From Pelagisphaera sp964404745 (lineage in GTDB: Bacteria; Verrucomicrobiota; Verrucomicrobiia; Opitutales; Opitutaceae): a DNA stretch of 64,000 bases. The stretch covers positions 1 through 64,000 of the forward strand of contig CAYOLG010000013.1 of assembly GCA_964404745.1 (NCBI GenBank), read 5' to 3'. A model generated the notes under the pieces. The model was not told the origin of the DNA and did no database searches. It saw only the letters and a program-made list of their open reading frames with translations. Below, in pieces: positions 34,855 through 44,561 of this stretch. Within the stretch, counting starts at the first letter, position 1; each line of letters opens with the position of its first letter. A program made the translations under genes and the position numbers.

Positions 34855-35892
34855 ATGCCGCAAGGACTGTTCACCCAGAACAGAATCGCTCTTATCTGGG
34901 ATTTCGACAAGACGCTCATCCCGGGCTATATGCAGCAGCCCATTTTCAGGCGCTACCAAATCGACGAGAATCGCTTTTGGGAGGAAACCAATGCTCTCGC
35001 TGACCACTACAAGCAACGTGGCTACAGCGTGTCCGGCGAAATCCTCTATCTGAATCATCTGCTAACTTACGTTCGCAACGGAAAGCTCAAGGGTTTGAAC
35101 AACGAGATTCTGAGGAACCTGGGAGCGGAGATTGAATTCTACGAAGGGCTACCCGAGTTCTTCCAGGAGCTACGAGAGGAGACGCACTCGAAACCTGAAT
35201 ACGTTAAACACGAAATCGAGCTTGAGCACTACATCGTTAGTACGGGACTAGCGGAGATGATTCGCGGCAGCAAGATAGCCCCCTTCGTCGAGGGAATTTG
35301 GGGATGCGAATTCATAGAAGACCCCTTGCTCCCCGGCTTTTTGAACCAGGTAGAACTCCCCGTGGAAACGGAGAAAGAGCTTAGCCAAATTGGCATGATG
35401 GTTGACAACACGACCAAAACCAGGGCTTTGTTTGAGATAAATAAAGGTTCCAACAAAGACCGCGGTATCGATGTAAACGCCAAGTTGGCCCACGAGGATC
35501 GTCGAATACCTTTTCAAAATATGATCTACATCGCGGATGGCCCCAGCGATGTCCCCAGCTTTTCAGTAGTTCGCAAGTTTGGCGGCAAAGCCTACGCCGT
35601 TTACAAGCCGAGTAACGACGCCGAATTCGCACAGAACGACTTGCTTCTGCAAACCAACCGAATTCACGCATACGGACCAGCCCGTTATGGAGGCGATTCC
35701 AATACCTCAATGTGGCTCCGCCTTCACACCCAAAAGATTTGCGACCGTATCGTGGCCGATAGGGAATTGAATTTCGCCCGACGGATTTCCGAACCCCCGA
35801 AGCACCTGAAAGACAAGCCCGAAGAGCCATCGGATGGCTTAGACGAAGTGTCCCAAGCCGACTTGGATTTGGATGAACCAGGGCCGCGATAG
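34855..35892 (+). CDS. HAD-superfamily phosphatase-like protein
   Basis: This 345-residue protein has HAD motif I as ALIWDFDKTLIPG (Asp16, Asp18) and motif IV as YIADGPSDVPSFS. A Ser/Thr motif II appears as YIVSTGLAEMI and a lysine-containing motif III lies between. The cap domain is helical (FWEETNALADHYKQRGYSVS). The C-terminal 60 residues are charged and probably disordered. It is divergent from prfA with 108 bases between. The family is clear; the substrate is not. Confidence 0.82.
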   Translation: MPQGLFTQNRIALIWDFDKTLIPGYMQQPIFRRYQIDENRFWEETNALADHYKQRGYSVSGEILYLNHLLTYVRNGKLKGLNNEILRNLGAEIEFYEGLPEFFQELREETHSKPEYVKHEIELEHYIVSTGLAEMIRGSKIAPFVEGIWGCEFIEDPLLPGFLNQVELPVETEKELSQIGMMVDNTTKTRALFEINKGSNKDRGIDVNAKLAHEDRRIPFQNMIYIADGPSDVPSFSVVRKFGGKAYAVYKPSNDAEFAQNDLLLQTNRIHAYGPARYGGDSNTSMWLRLHTQKICDRIVADRELNFARRISEPPKHLKDKPEEPSDGLDEVSQADLDLDEPGPR

Positions 35893-36133
35893 CAGCTTTT
35901 CCGTCCCAGCGATAACCAATTCGACCTGCTTATAGCAAATGATTCGGGAAATACTTGAAATCGGCCGCTCTCTCATTTAAACGCTTCGCCCTCTTTATAT
36001 CCCACTCGAAGCTTGAGGCGCTCCTCCGAGCTTCAAGGCGGGTTTAATCACTGAAAATCAAATCCCTCACCGGAACCTGTTCTCAATCGACGAATCTATT
36101 TTCATTCCCTTAAATACAACGATTAATCCACCT

Positions 36134-36862
36134 ATGGTTGCAGTAGAAAATCTAGTCAAAGACTATGGTGACTTGCGCGCCGTCGACGGCATTTCCTTCC
36201 GGGTCAAGAAAGGCGACATTCTCGGCTTTCTCGGTCCGAACGGGGCAGGCAAGTCTACCACGATGAAGATGATAACCGGCTTCTTATCGCCGACATCGGG
36301 CACCGCATCTGTCGATGGTTTCGATGTCCGCGAAAATCCTCTCGAGGCGAAGAGCCGAATCGGCTACTTGCCCGAAAGCAGTCCTGCCTATCCCGAGATG
36401 ACAGTCGTCGAATTTCTTTCGTACGTTGCCGAGACGCGGGGCTTTCGATCGAAAGACGACGTCCACAATCGCCTAAGCGATGTAATCGTCAAGTGCCACC
36501 TGCAATCGGTGCAAAGCCAATCGATCGAGACACTCTCCAAAGGATACAGGCAACGCGTCGGCGTCGCCCAAGCTATACTGCATGACCCGCCGGTTCTCAT
36601 TCTCGATGAGCCAACCGATGGCCTAGACCCGAACCAGAAACACGAAGTCCGCAAGCTGATCAAAGCGATGTCGGAGAACAAGGCTATCATCCTCTCCACC
36701 CACATTCTCGAAGAGGTCGAGGCGATCTGCAATCGTATCATCGTTATCGATCAGGGCAAAGTGCGCGTCGACGAGACGCCAGACCAATTCAAGGCCCGCA
36801 AGCCGGGCTCTTCCATTGATGAAATCTTTCGCGAAATAACCAGTAGCAAAGCTTACGCATGA
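36134..36862 (+). CDS. ABC transporter ATP-binding protein (GldA/ABC-2 type)
   Basis: This 242-residue ATPase has Walker A GPNGAGKST (residues 34-42), a signature region LSKGYRQRVGVAQAI and Walker B VLILDEPTDGLDP with the H-loop STHILEEVE. It belongs to the NodI/CcmA/GldA group that pairs with ABC-2 permeases. Its stop overlaps the permease start (ATGA). With the two following genes it matches the GldA-GldF-GldG set known in gliding Bacteroidetes, though here with no other gld genes. Confidence 0.95.
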   Translation: MVAVENLVKDYGDLRAVDGISFRVKKGDILGFLGPNGAGKSTTMKMITGFLSPTSGTASVDGFDVRENPLEAKSRIGYLPESSPAYPEMTVVEFLSYVAETRGFRSKDDVHNRLSDVIVKCHLQSVQSQSIETLSKGYRQRVGVAQAILHDPPVLILDEPTDGLDPNQKHEVRKLIKAMSENKAIILSTHILEEVEAICNRIIVIDQGKVRVDETPDQFKARKPGSSIDEIFREITSSKAYA

Positions 36863-37578
36863 ACCAAATACTTCCTGTATTCAAAAAAGAGTTTTTCGGC
36901 TATTTTCGTTCGCCTGTAGGCTATGTGATTCTGGCCGTCTTCCACATTGTCATCATCGGGCTCGCGGTCTTCGCCGGCTACTACGAGAGCAATCAAGCCA
37001 GCCTCGATACGCTCTGGACCTTCCTGCCCTGGGCATTTCTGATCTTCATTCCTGCCACCGGCATGAGACTGTGGGCCGAAGAGGAGAGATCCGGTAGTAT
37101 CGAGCTTCTCTTCACTCTACCCATTCCGCCAATGGCCGCGGTCCTGGGCAAGTTCCTAGCTGCTTGGGCCTTTATCGGAATCGCGCTCACCCTGACTTTC
37201 TCGCTAGCCTTAACGACTAGCTACTTGGGCAACCCGGATTGGGGAATTATGTTTTCCGGCTATTTCGGCTCCGTCCTCATGTCGGCAGCCTACCTCGCCA
37301 TCAGCTCGGTCTGCTCGGCCCTGACCAAGAACCAGGTAATCGCGTTCGTAATTAGCGTCCTCATCTGCTTCCTGGCTACCTTGTTCGGTTCCCAGATTCT
37401 GATTACCTTGCTCGAGAGCTTCGCACCCGGAGGCCTGCTCGATTTTCTCGGCAATTTCAGTTTTCTTTCCCACTATCAGACGATGACCCGGGGATTGATC
37501 GAACTGAGCGCCGTATCGTTTTTCGTCACCCTAACCATCGCATTCCTGGCGATCAATGTAGTCATTCTGGAAAAGTAG
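36859..37578 (+). CDS. ABC-2 type permease (GldF-like)
   Basis: This 239-residue protein has six transmembrane helices, starting with VFKKEFFGYFRSPVGYVILA, the opening typical of GldF/ABC-2 permeases. The block RLWAEEERSGSIELLFTLPI is diagnostic of the group. It is coupled to the ATPase by an ATGA overlap and followed after 17 bases, with a strong AAGGAG site, by the GldG-like gene. Confidence 0.93.
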   Translation: MNQILPVFKKEFFGYFRSPVGYVILAVFHIVIIGLAVFAGYYESNQASLDTLWTFLPWAFLIFIPATGMRLWAEEERSGSIELLFTLPIPPMAAVLGKFLAAWAFIGIALTLTFSLALTTSYLGNPDWGIMFSGYFGSVLMSAAYLAISSVCSALTKNQVIAFVISVLICFLATLFGSQILITLLESFAPGGLLDFLGNFSFLSHYQTMTRGLIELSAVSFFVTLTIAFLAINVVILEK

Positions 37579-37595
37579 AAAGGAGAGATATAACC

Positions 37596-39467
37596 ATGAA
37601 AATCAGGGCAAAGATACACACCACTCTTCTCATTCTCATCAATTTCCTCCTGCTTCACTACGTCGTATCCTCACTACCCATACGATTCGATATGACGGCG
37701 GAAAACGCATTCACGCTCTCCAAGAGCGCGAAGTCGTTGCTTGCCAAAGTGGAGGAACCGATTCGATTCGATTTCTATAAGACAAAATCAGTAGAAGGAG
37801 TTTCGCCGCAAATCAGGATGCATATCCAGAATTTCGGCAATCGCGTCGAGCAACTCCTACGTCAATTCGAACGAGCTTCGAATGGGAAAATCATACTCGA
37901 TATCATCGATCCGCAACCCGACACCTCAGAAGAGGAGAACGCGATTGCCTCAGGTGTGCATGGTCAGAGCCTACCAAATGGGGATAGCGTATTTCTCGGA
38001 TTGGTAATCAGCCAAGGCGACTCTGAACATACGATACCGTTCTTCGATTGGAACAAAGAGGGTTCCATCGAGTACGACATTGCCAAGGCAGTCCACGAGG
38101 CCCAACAGCTTTCCAAGCCCAAGTTAGGGCTCGTCACTAGTTTGCCGCTCAAAGCGCCACCCATGCCGATGATGCCCGGTCAACCTCAGCAAGAGGATCA
38201 GTACATCATCACCGAGTTGGAAAGCAGTTTCGATATCGAAGTCGTCGAACCGACGGCTTCGGAACTTCCCGGCGATCTGGATATGCTTGCTGTCATTCAC
38301 CCAATCGGGCTGAGCGAATCTCTCATGTATGATATCGACCAGATGGTGCTCTCCGGAAAACCCATGCTCCTCGCTGTCGACCCCTCTTCGCTTTTCTTCC
38401 GAAGCCAACAGCAAAATCAGATGGGGATGATGGGGCGTCCCAACCCGAATACGACTAGCGACTTCCGACGCTTCTTCTCGTCATGGGGGATTGAATACTC
38501 GCCTAGCGATGCTGTAGCGGATCCGAATATCGCCTACACTCAGCAAGGCTCGATGCAACCAGCTTGGCTCATTTTCCGGGAAACCAATATGAGTCAAGAT
38601 TTCCTGCCTGCCGCGGAGCTCAATGCCGTACTGCTCCTCGAGCCTGGTTCCATCGCCCTCAAAGAGGATTCTGAACTTACATTCGAGCCCATCTTGGAAA
38701 CGAGCGATGCAGCCGGGACGGTGAATGGGATGATGCTTCAGTTTGCCCAACAAGGAGCCCTTCTCAACCAAATGCAGACCGATGGCGAAAAGCGGACAGT
38801 GGCGGGAATGCTGAGCGGGGAATTCACCACCGCATTTCCAAACGGAAAGCCCAGCGACCCTTCCGAAACGGACGAAGGCGAGAATGCAGACGACAGCGAA
38901 TCCAACCAGCTCTACACCGGTGAAAGCAATATATTCATTATCGCTGATACTGACTGGGCTCTCGATCAATTCTCCATTCGGCGTCAGAACTTCCTCGGAA
39001 TGATGACAATCCAAACGATCAATGACAATTTAGCTATGGGCACCAATATCGTCGAATTCCTCGGGGGCAGCCAGGACTTGATCGGGATTCGAAGCAAAGG
39101 AGAGGAATCGAGAATTTTCGATCGCGTCCAAGCGCTCGAGGTAGAAGCCCAAAAGCAATATCAGATCAAATTGCAGGAAGTGGAGGATCGGATCTCCGAG
39201 GTCAATCAGGAGATCCAGCAACTGGTCACCCAGCAGCAGGGAACCGGGCTGATCGTTGCTGGGCCCGAACTGTCGGAGGCCTTGCAACGGCTTCGAGAAA
39301 ATGAAGCCAACCTTCGGGCCGAACGACGGATCATCCGCCGCGAATTGCGTAAAGATATCGACGCTCTCAAATGGAGACTCGTTTCTTTGAATATTGGTTA
39401 CTCGCCTATCGGACTGGCCCTATTTGGCTTGCTCTTCTATCGTATGCGAAAAAACAAGGCGCTTTAG
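37596..39467 (+). CDS. GldG-family ABC auxiliary protein
   Basis: This 623-residue protein has an N-terminal helix (about residues 9-28) and a long periplasmic ABC_transp_aux domain beginning RFDMTAENAFTLSKSAKSLL. A coiled coil (about residues 500-595, QIKLQEVEDRISEVNQEIQQ) and a C-terminal membrane helix (IGLALFGLLFYRM) follow. Met/Pro/Gln-rich inserts occur near residues 188-205 and 268-285. In gliding bacteria GldG works with GldA/GldF; in non-gliders the cargo is unknown. The start has a near-consensus AAGGAG. Confidence 0.88.
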   Translation: MKIRAKIHTTLLILINFLLLHYVVSSLPIRFDMTAENAFTLSKSAKSLLAKVEEPIRFDFYKTKSVEGVSPQIRMHIQNFGNRVEQLLRQFERASNGKIILDIIDPQPDTSEEENAIASGVHGQSLPNGDSVFLGLVISQGDSEHTIPFFDWNKEGSIEYDIAKAVHEAQQLSKPKLGLVTSLPLKAPPMPMMPGQPQQEDQYIITELESSFDIEVVEPTASELPGDLDMLAVIHPIGLSESLMYDIDQMVLSGKPMLLAVDPSSLFFRSQQQNQMGMMGRPNPNTTSDFRRFFSSWGIEYSPSDAVADPNIAYTQQGSMQPAWLIFRETNMSQDFLPAAELNAVLLLEPGSIALKEDSELTFEPILETSDAAGTVNGMMLQFAQQGALLNQMQTDGEKRTVAGMLSGEFTTAFPNGKPSDPSETDEGENADDSESNQLYTGESNIFIIADTDWALDQFSIRRQNFLGMMTIQTINDNLAMGTNIVEFLGGSQDLIGIRSKGEESRIFDRVQALEVEAQKQYQIKLQEVEDRISEVNQEIQQLVTQQQGTGLIVAGPELSEALQRLRENEANLRAERRIIRRELRKDIDALKWRLVSLNIGYSPIGLALFGLLFYRMRKNKAL

Positions 39468-39475
39468 GAGGAAAC

Positions 39476-40597
39476 ATGAATATCAGGAATTTATACATCA
39501 GCGCCGGCGTTCTCGCCGTTCTCGCCATCGTCACGAGCTTGTTCAAGAAGTCCGACAGTGCTCCTCTACTCGACGACCGGGTAGGAACTCCAATCATCGA
39601 GCCAGCAGCTCTGCGGGACACAGCTAAGATCATCGTCGAAACAGAAGAGGAGTCTCTCACGTTCACCAATGCTGGCGAATCCAATCTCTGGACGCTCGAG
39701 GAACGCTTCAATCTGCCCACCAGCTATGACCGCATTTCCGAACTGGCCCGAAATGTATCCGAAGCTAGTATACAACGTCTGGTAAGCGAAAACCCCGAAA
39801 GGATTGCCACCTTGGGATTCGAGACTGGCGAGAGCATTCGATTTGTAGACAATTCTGGAAATGACATTGTCGCCTTTCAACTCGGGAAGGAAACGGAAAA
39901 TGGAAGACAATTCATGCGCTACGAAGGCGAGGAAAAGGCCTTTTTGGTGGATGCGACCTTCTTCATAAACTCCAATCTGGACTCATGGCTGGAGAAAAAG
40001 CTCGTCGACTTCGAAGCCGACGATGTCACGTCGATTGAAGCTTCACTTCAAAATGGAGAACAGATCAGCGTCACACGCGAAAACGCCGATTCCGATTGGG
40101 AAACGACGGGCACTCTGCCTGAGGGCAAGATCCTCAATCAATCTTCAATCGGACAGATAGCTACTCGCATATCTGGCCTCACCTTCACGGCCACCGCCGA
40201 GACCGGCAACGAGAATGTGGTGGCGGCGAAAGAGCATAGCCATCGGTTCACGCTGAAGTTGAGCAATGGAGACAGCTACGAGTACGCCATCGGTCGCCAA
40301 CCGGAAGTCAAAGTCGAGAAGGAGGTTGAGAGGGAGGGCGAAAACGGCGAGACGACCACCGAGATCGAGGAGGAAGTAGTCACTCCAGAGGGACCCGTCT
40401 ACTATTTCATCGCTTCGTCAAACAACGATGACCCGGTAAACGCCTACATGGATCGGGCGGCCTTCGAGGCCAGCTCCTATCAGTTCACCAGTTTGCCTGA
40501 CACCTTGGATAAGCTGCTTTCCGATGCTCCCCCGGAACCAGAGGAAACGCCTGCGACCCCTCTGGTTACCGTGCCGGAGGAGGCCCCGGCTCCATAA
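39476..40597 (+). CDS. DUF4340 domain protein
   Basis: This 373-residue protein has one N-terminal membrane helix (YISAGVLAVLAIVTSLF), then DUF4340 repeats of mixed beta/alpha structure (WTLEERFNLPTSYDRISELA). An acidic segment (EKEVEREGENGETTTEIEEE) and a Pro/Glu-rich tail follow. DUF4340 proteins regularly follow GldG-like genes. The ATG at 39476 has an AGGAGG site; a longer open frame overlaps the previous gene. It is the last gene before a strong terminator, so the four genes form one unit that probably builds an inner-membrane export complex. Confidence 0.88.
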   Translation: MNIRNLYISAGVLAVLAIVTSLFKKSDSAPLLDDRVGTPIIEPAALRDTAKIIVETEEESLTFTNAGESNLWTLEERFNLPTSYDRISELARNVSEASIQRLVSENPERIATLGFETGESIRFVDNSGNDIVAFQLGKETENGRQFMRYEGEEKAFLVDATFFINSNLDSWLEKKLVDFEADDVTSIEASLQNGEQISVTRENADSDWETTGTLPEGKILNQSSIGQIATRISGLTFTATAETGNENVVAAKEHSHRFTLKLSNGDSYEYAIGRQPEVKVEKEVEREGENGETTTEIEEEVVTPEGPVYYFIASSNNDDPVNAYMDRAAFEASSYQFTSLPDTLDKLLSDAPPEPEETPATPLVTVPEEAPAP

Positions 40598-40638
40598 AAA
40601 AGGCGACGTCTGACGTCTGCCCAGGAGCAACTTTCCCT

Positions 40639-40675
40639 GGCCAACTCTCGATTCGAGAGTTGGCTTTTTATTTTG
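40639..40675 (+). terminator. Rho-independent terminator of the Gld-like operon
   Basis: CCAACTCTCG-ATT-CGAGAGTTGG (10 bp, extended by a G-C pair) is followed by TTTTTATTTTG on the plus strand. Confidence 0.92.
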
Positions 40676-40724
40676 TTTCAGAATTTCGGCAAGCAGCGGT
40701 TACCTACCTTCTGATACCATCCGC

Positions 40725-41546
40725 TCATTCTTTTTCGTGGACGGTATAATTCCTTTTCCCGAAGAATTTTTCTTTCGCTCTGGGAGCTAGGCTTTCCAAA
40801 TCGAGCATTGTTAAAAAGTCTATGGTTTTGAATTCCCGATCGATAGCCGGTTCTCCGCAAAGCCGCGCTCCCAAAGTCAGATACGCCTTCATCAGCCGGG
40901 GAATATCACTCGAGGATATTTCCTCGCGGTCCAGGCCCGCATTAGGCACGCAGCGGTAATCAGCCTTCGGGCGGGTCCGGAATCGTTCCTCAACCAAGTA
41001 TTTCGCCAAATAGCTGTAAGCGGCCATACCCACATTGGGATCGGCGGCCAAGAGAGAACTACACCCAAGCAGATACCTAGCCTGGTAGGCCTGAGCATAC
41101 TGAGCGATTCCTCGCCACAAGAAGCCCAAGGTAACGGCATTGCGATGCTCTTTAGCGATACAAGCTCTACCCAGCTCAACGCAACGGGATCGTATAGCTT
41201 CAAAAGGCCCAAATTCGAATTCCTGCTCGCTGTAGTAGCCCAATTCCCGCCGAGCCCTTTCCCCGGTCTGCAACCGGTAGGTGCCGACGGTAGAGCCCGT
41301 TGCGGACTCCACCACTATTAGGTGATCGCAAACCCTATCGAAACGATCCCGATCCAAACCGCTGGCATCGAGGCTTTCAAGCCCCTTGCCCAGCTCTTCA
41401 TTAAAAACTTGGTAGCGCAATGCCTGGGCCGCTTCTACCTCGCTTTGATCGCGGGCGATTTTGATAGAGTAGGCTGACGTTGGCGATGAGTCAGAAACCG
41501 CCTTCGCGCCCGTTTCACGATCCGAGACATTTACGAAAACCGGCAT
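40725..41546 (-). CDS. OlsB-like N-acyltransferase (ornithine lipid type GNAT)
   Basis: This 273-residue protein belongs to the GNAT group that includes L-ornithine N-alpha-acyltransferase OlsB and acyl-homoserine-lactone-synthase-like folds. Recognisable blocks are ALRYQVFNEELG, the VGTYRL strand and CVELGRACIAKEHRN, with the central motif GFLWRGIAQYAQAYQARYLL. OlsB transfers a 3-hydroxy fatty acid from ACP to ornithine, the first step of ornithine-lipid synthesis. No olsA is adjacent. It converges on the Gld-like operon across a terminator. The acceptor amino acid is inferred. Confidence 0.72.
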   Translation of the reverse strand: MPVFVNVSDRETGAKAVSDSSPTSAYSIKIARDQSEVEAAQALRYQVFNEELGKGLESLDASGLDRDRFDRVCDHLIVVESATGSTVGTYRLQTGERARRELGYYSEQEFEFGPFEAIRSRCVELGRACIAKEHRNAVTLGFLWRGIAQYAQAYQARYLLGCSSLLAADPNVGMAAYSYLAKYLVEERFRTRPKADYRCVPNAGLDREEISSSDIPRLMKAYLTLGARLCGEPAIDREFKTIDFLTMLDLESLAPRAKEKFFGKRNYTVHEKE

Positions 41547-41735
41547 ACTTGCTTGGTGAGGCCCTCGGGCTATGCGAGGTAAGCAGAACTAGCAATTAAG
41601 CCGAGCAAAGAGTCAACTGGAGCCGGCCGTAAACAGCCAAATTTAACCTTGGCGTAACCTAGATTTCCCTACAGAGCTACCGGGCCCAGAGCCAAAATGG
41701 ATTCTGTCAAAGCAGTCGACCCCGACAACGATTTT

Positions 41736-42530
41736 TCAGAACGCCAACGCTTTGGCTTTTTCGTACTCAACCATCGCTTCAGCCAAATAGGCGTGAAGAG
41801 CGTCCAAGCGTTCTTGAGAGGAGGGGTGAGTCGAATTATAAGGCTGTCCGCCGACTGGCCCCACATCTATTTGAGCCATTTTACCCATAACCGATATGGC
41901 CGCATTCGGATCGAATCCGGCACGGGCCATGTACATCATGCCAATACGATCCGCTTCTGCTTCTTTCGCCCTGTCCCAGGCCGCCAATTGGCCGCTCATT
42001 GAGGGGGCAATATGGACCATCCCGCCCGTCGCCAGCGCCGTTCCCAAGGACGATATTCCCGATCCGGCTTTCAGGATCCCCGCTTGAGACATCCGCTCAT
42101 GGGTATGGCGGGCCGTGACATGGGCAATCTCATGAGCGATGACGGAGGCTAGTTCGTCTTTGGTTTCCACCATATCAAACAGCCCTGACATTACGCCAAC
42201 TTTGCCACCAGGCATCGCGAAGGCGTTGATCTGGCCGGGAGCATCAAAGACGATAAATTCCCACTCCGCCAAGGGCATATCCCAAAACACCTGCTGGGAA
42301 ATACGCTCGGCCACCTCCAGAACCCAATCGTTCATACGAGGATCCTGCGAAATCTTCATCTGCCCTTTCATCTGCTCGAAGGCCGCCTTGGTCATTTTGA
42401 CCACCTCCGAGTCTGACATCAGGTTGATCTGTTTGCGGCCCGTAACCGGCACAGTACTGCAACTGGTTGCCAGCATAGTAGCTAGCAGCAAAATGGCGAC
42501 TAAAGCCCCAGGAAATCCTTTGGTGTCCAT
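41736..42530 (-). CDS. M48-family metalloprotease lipoprotein (LoiP/YcaL-like)
   Basis: This 264-residue protein has a lipoprotein signal with lipobox LATSC (Cys24). The mature part carries VIAHEIAHVTARH (His133, His137), FAMPGGKVGVMSGLF just before it, and KEAEADRIGMMYMARAGFDP (the third zinc ligand). These features define the periplasmic M48 proteases that act in outer-membrane quality control. A TTG at 42539 is possible, but the ATG at 42530 gives a cleaner signal. It stands alone. Confidence 0.93.
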   Translation of the reverse strand: MDTKGFPGALVAILLLATMLATSCSTVPVTGRKQINLMSDSEVVKMTKAAFEQMKGQMKISQDPRMNDWVLEVAERISQQVFWDMPLAEWEFIVFDAPGQINAFAMPGGKVGVMSGLFDMVETKDELASVIAHEIAHVTARHTHERMSQAGILKAGSGISSLGTALATGGMVHIAPSMSGQLAAWDRAKEAEADRIGMMYMARAGFDPNAAISVMGKMAQIDVGPVGGQPYNSTHPSSQERLDALHAYLAEAMVEYEKAKALAF

Positions 42531-42823
42531 GATTAGCAAATGTCCTCGATGTTAGCGTATACGAACCGACAGCGATGTCGGATTTAGATTTTTTAGCTTT
42601 CGACCATCGATATGCAACCGGGATCCCTCAATCCGCTAAACTTCGCTACACATTTACCTCTCATTTAGATGAATCCAAGAGCCTTTCAAAATCGTAGCTT
42701 TAACTGGGCATGCTTTACAATCGCCCCCAACTGAGACAATCTTTGAACTCGCCTAGCCGAATTGGGCAATAAACGACGCAAATTAGGGAACTTAGAGAAG
42801 GGAATCTCATCAATAGTACGATC

Positions 42824-44536
42824 ATGTCGGACATCGAAGACAGCTATCAAAATCCAAGAAAGCACCGCGTAATCCACTGGAATCCCGAGGATGAGGAGGC
42901 CGCCGAAAGAGCCCGCCAATCCAGGCGCAGGATGATTGCTTTTGGCGTGAGCTCCGGAATCTTCGTGGTCGCAATTCTGGCCGTATTAGTTCTTTGGCAA
43001 AATCCGGATGAGGACACCAAAGCTCTCACCGACCGACTAGGAATTACTGAGGAGGCCGTACCAGAGCGGAATTTCCAGGAAGCCTTCGCTTCGCGCTCCA
43101 AAGCCGATCTGGAAATGGAAACGGCCCAAACAGGGCTGGAGAAAATCCGGCAGATGCGGGTGAACCACCCGATCCTCACGACAAAGCTCGTAGCCGTCGA
43201 ACGGGAGTTCCTGCAAGCCGAAGAACTGATGGGTAGGCAAGCCTACGACCGCGCCAACAAGATTTTCGTGAGCGTAAACGAGCAAGTGGAAGAATTTTCC
43301 AATCTCGTCGAGGCCAAGATCGCGACTCAAGAGATGTACGACAACTTCCTTTTGAGAGTCGACGAGCTGAAACCCTCCAAACACTTGAATCCCGAAGCCT
43401 ACGATGCTGCTTTCGAGGCTGCCAGCGCCGGCAAGCAATTCCTGTCCGAGGGATCGTTCACCGCTTCGGAGGCGAAACTTACGGAAGCCACGGAAAAACT
43501 TCAGGAAGTCGACGATTCCATCAATAATTACATTCGGGAAAATTCAGCCATGGGTCACCGCTATATCGCCCTCGGCGAGGGGGCTAAGGCGATAGAGGCA
43601 TTTACCAATCTCCTGACCGTCGATCCGCAAAACGAAGATGCTATCATCCAAATCGAGCGGGCCAAAAACGCGGACACAGTCTTCGCCCTTTTAGCCGATG
43701 CCGAATCGCTCGAACGCAGCGAAGCCTTCGAGGACGCTTTGCGGAACTATCAGGAAGCATTCGATATCGATGACAAGTCTGCCAAAGCTCAAAACGGGCT
43801 ATCGCGGGTACGCCGTAAAATCGAAAACCGGGACTTCAGCAAGCACCTTTCCATCGCCCAGAATGCCGAACAGGCCGGGCGCTATGATGAGGCGATTACC
43901 CACTTCCAACTGGCCCTGACCGTTTTTCCCGACCGCCAGGAACTGGCTGATGCCATTACCAAGGCGAGAGCTGACAAGCGCCGAACAGACATCACGCGTC
44001 TGATTACCAGAGCCTATGCTCTCGAAACAGAGAATCGGGATTGGGACGGTGCTCGGGCCATCTATAAACAACTCCACGATATGGAGCCAGAGCTCCAAGA
44101 GGCCAAAGACGGGCTGCTCCGAACTGGAAAGGTGATTCGCAGTCTACTACGCTACGAAAAGTACCTGGAAATGTCCACCATCGAAGCCCAACGAATGGAA
44201 TACCAGCAAGCCCGGCTATCATTCGATCAGGCAATGCAGTCGAAACCAGACTACCTGCCTCTTTCCGATGATACGAAACGTCTGCAGCAACATCTCATCG
44301 CTCAGAGCCAACCGGTGCCCGTTTTGTTCATTTCCGACATGTCCACCTGGGTTAGCGTTCAGGGTCCGACAGCCAGGAAGCCCACTAAGCTCAAGGAGTC
44401 GACCATCAGCTTGCTCCCTGGAATGTACCGCGTTATTGGACGAAAAAAAGGCTACGAGGACGTTCAGTTCCGACTGCAAATCCGAGGCGGCGTCCCGCAA
44501 TCACCTCTCACTGTAATTTGTAACGAAAAGCTCTGA
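42824..44536 (+). CDS. Single-span protein with periplasmic TPR repeats and PEGA-like C-terminus
   Basis: This 570-residue protein is not tied to a named family. Residues 1-37 are charged and cytoplasmic, about 38-60 form one membrane helix (IAFGVSSGIFVVAILAVLVL), and the rest is periplasmic. TPR-like helical pairs run from about 80 to 480, for example YIALGEGAKAIEAFTNLLTV and AEQAGRYDEAITHFQLALTV. The last 80 residues are beta-rich (LLPGMYRVIGRKKGYEDVQF), resembling a PEGA surface domain. Topology is inferred from charge. It is followed after 25 bases by a low-complexity exported protein and then a small exported protein, all on one strand. Confidence 0.75.
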   Translation: MSDIEDSYQNPRKHRVIHWNPEDEEAAERARQSRRRMIAFGVSSGIFVVAILAVLVLWQNPDEDTKALTDRLGITEEAVPERNFQEAFASRSKADLEMETAQTGLEKIRQMRVNHPILTTKLVAVEREFLQAEELMGRQAYDRANKIFVSVNEQVEEFSNLVEAKIATQEMYDNFLLRVDELKPSKHLNPEAYDAAFEAASAGKQFLSEGSFTASEAKLTEATEKLQEVDDSINNYIRENSAMGHRYIALGEGAKAIEAFTNLLTVDPQNEDAIIQIERAKNADTVFALLADAESLERSEAFEDALRNYQEAFDIDDKSAKAQNGLSRVRRKIENRDFSKHLSIAQNAEQAGRYDEAITHFQLALTVFPDRQELADAITKARADKRRTDITRLITRAYALETENRDWDGARAIYKQLHDMEPELQEAKDGLLRTGKVIRSLLRYEKYLEMSTIEAQRMEYQQARLSFDQAMQSKPDYLPLSDDTKRLQQHLIAQSQPVPVLFISDMSTWVSVQGPTARKPTKLKESTISLLPGMYRVIGRKKGYEDVQFRLQIRGGVPQSPLTVICNEKL

Positions 44537-44561
44537 GCCCTCTGAAATAACTACGCCCGCT

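Noticed and set aside
38481..39014. 177-codon minus-strand frame opposite the GldG-like gene
   Set aside because: It is a shadow of a gene with clear family membership and operon context.
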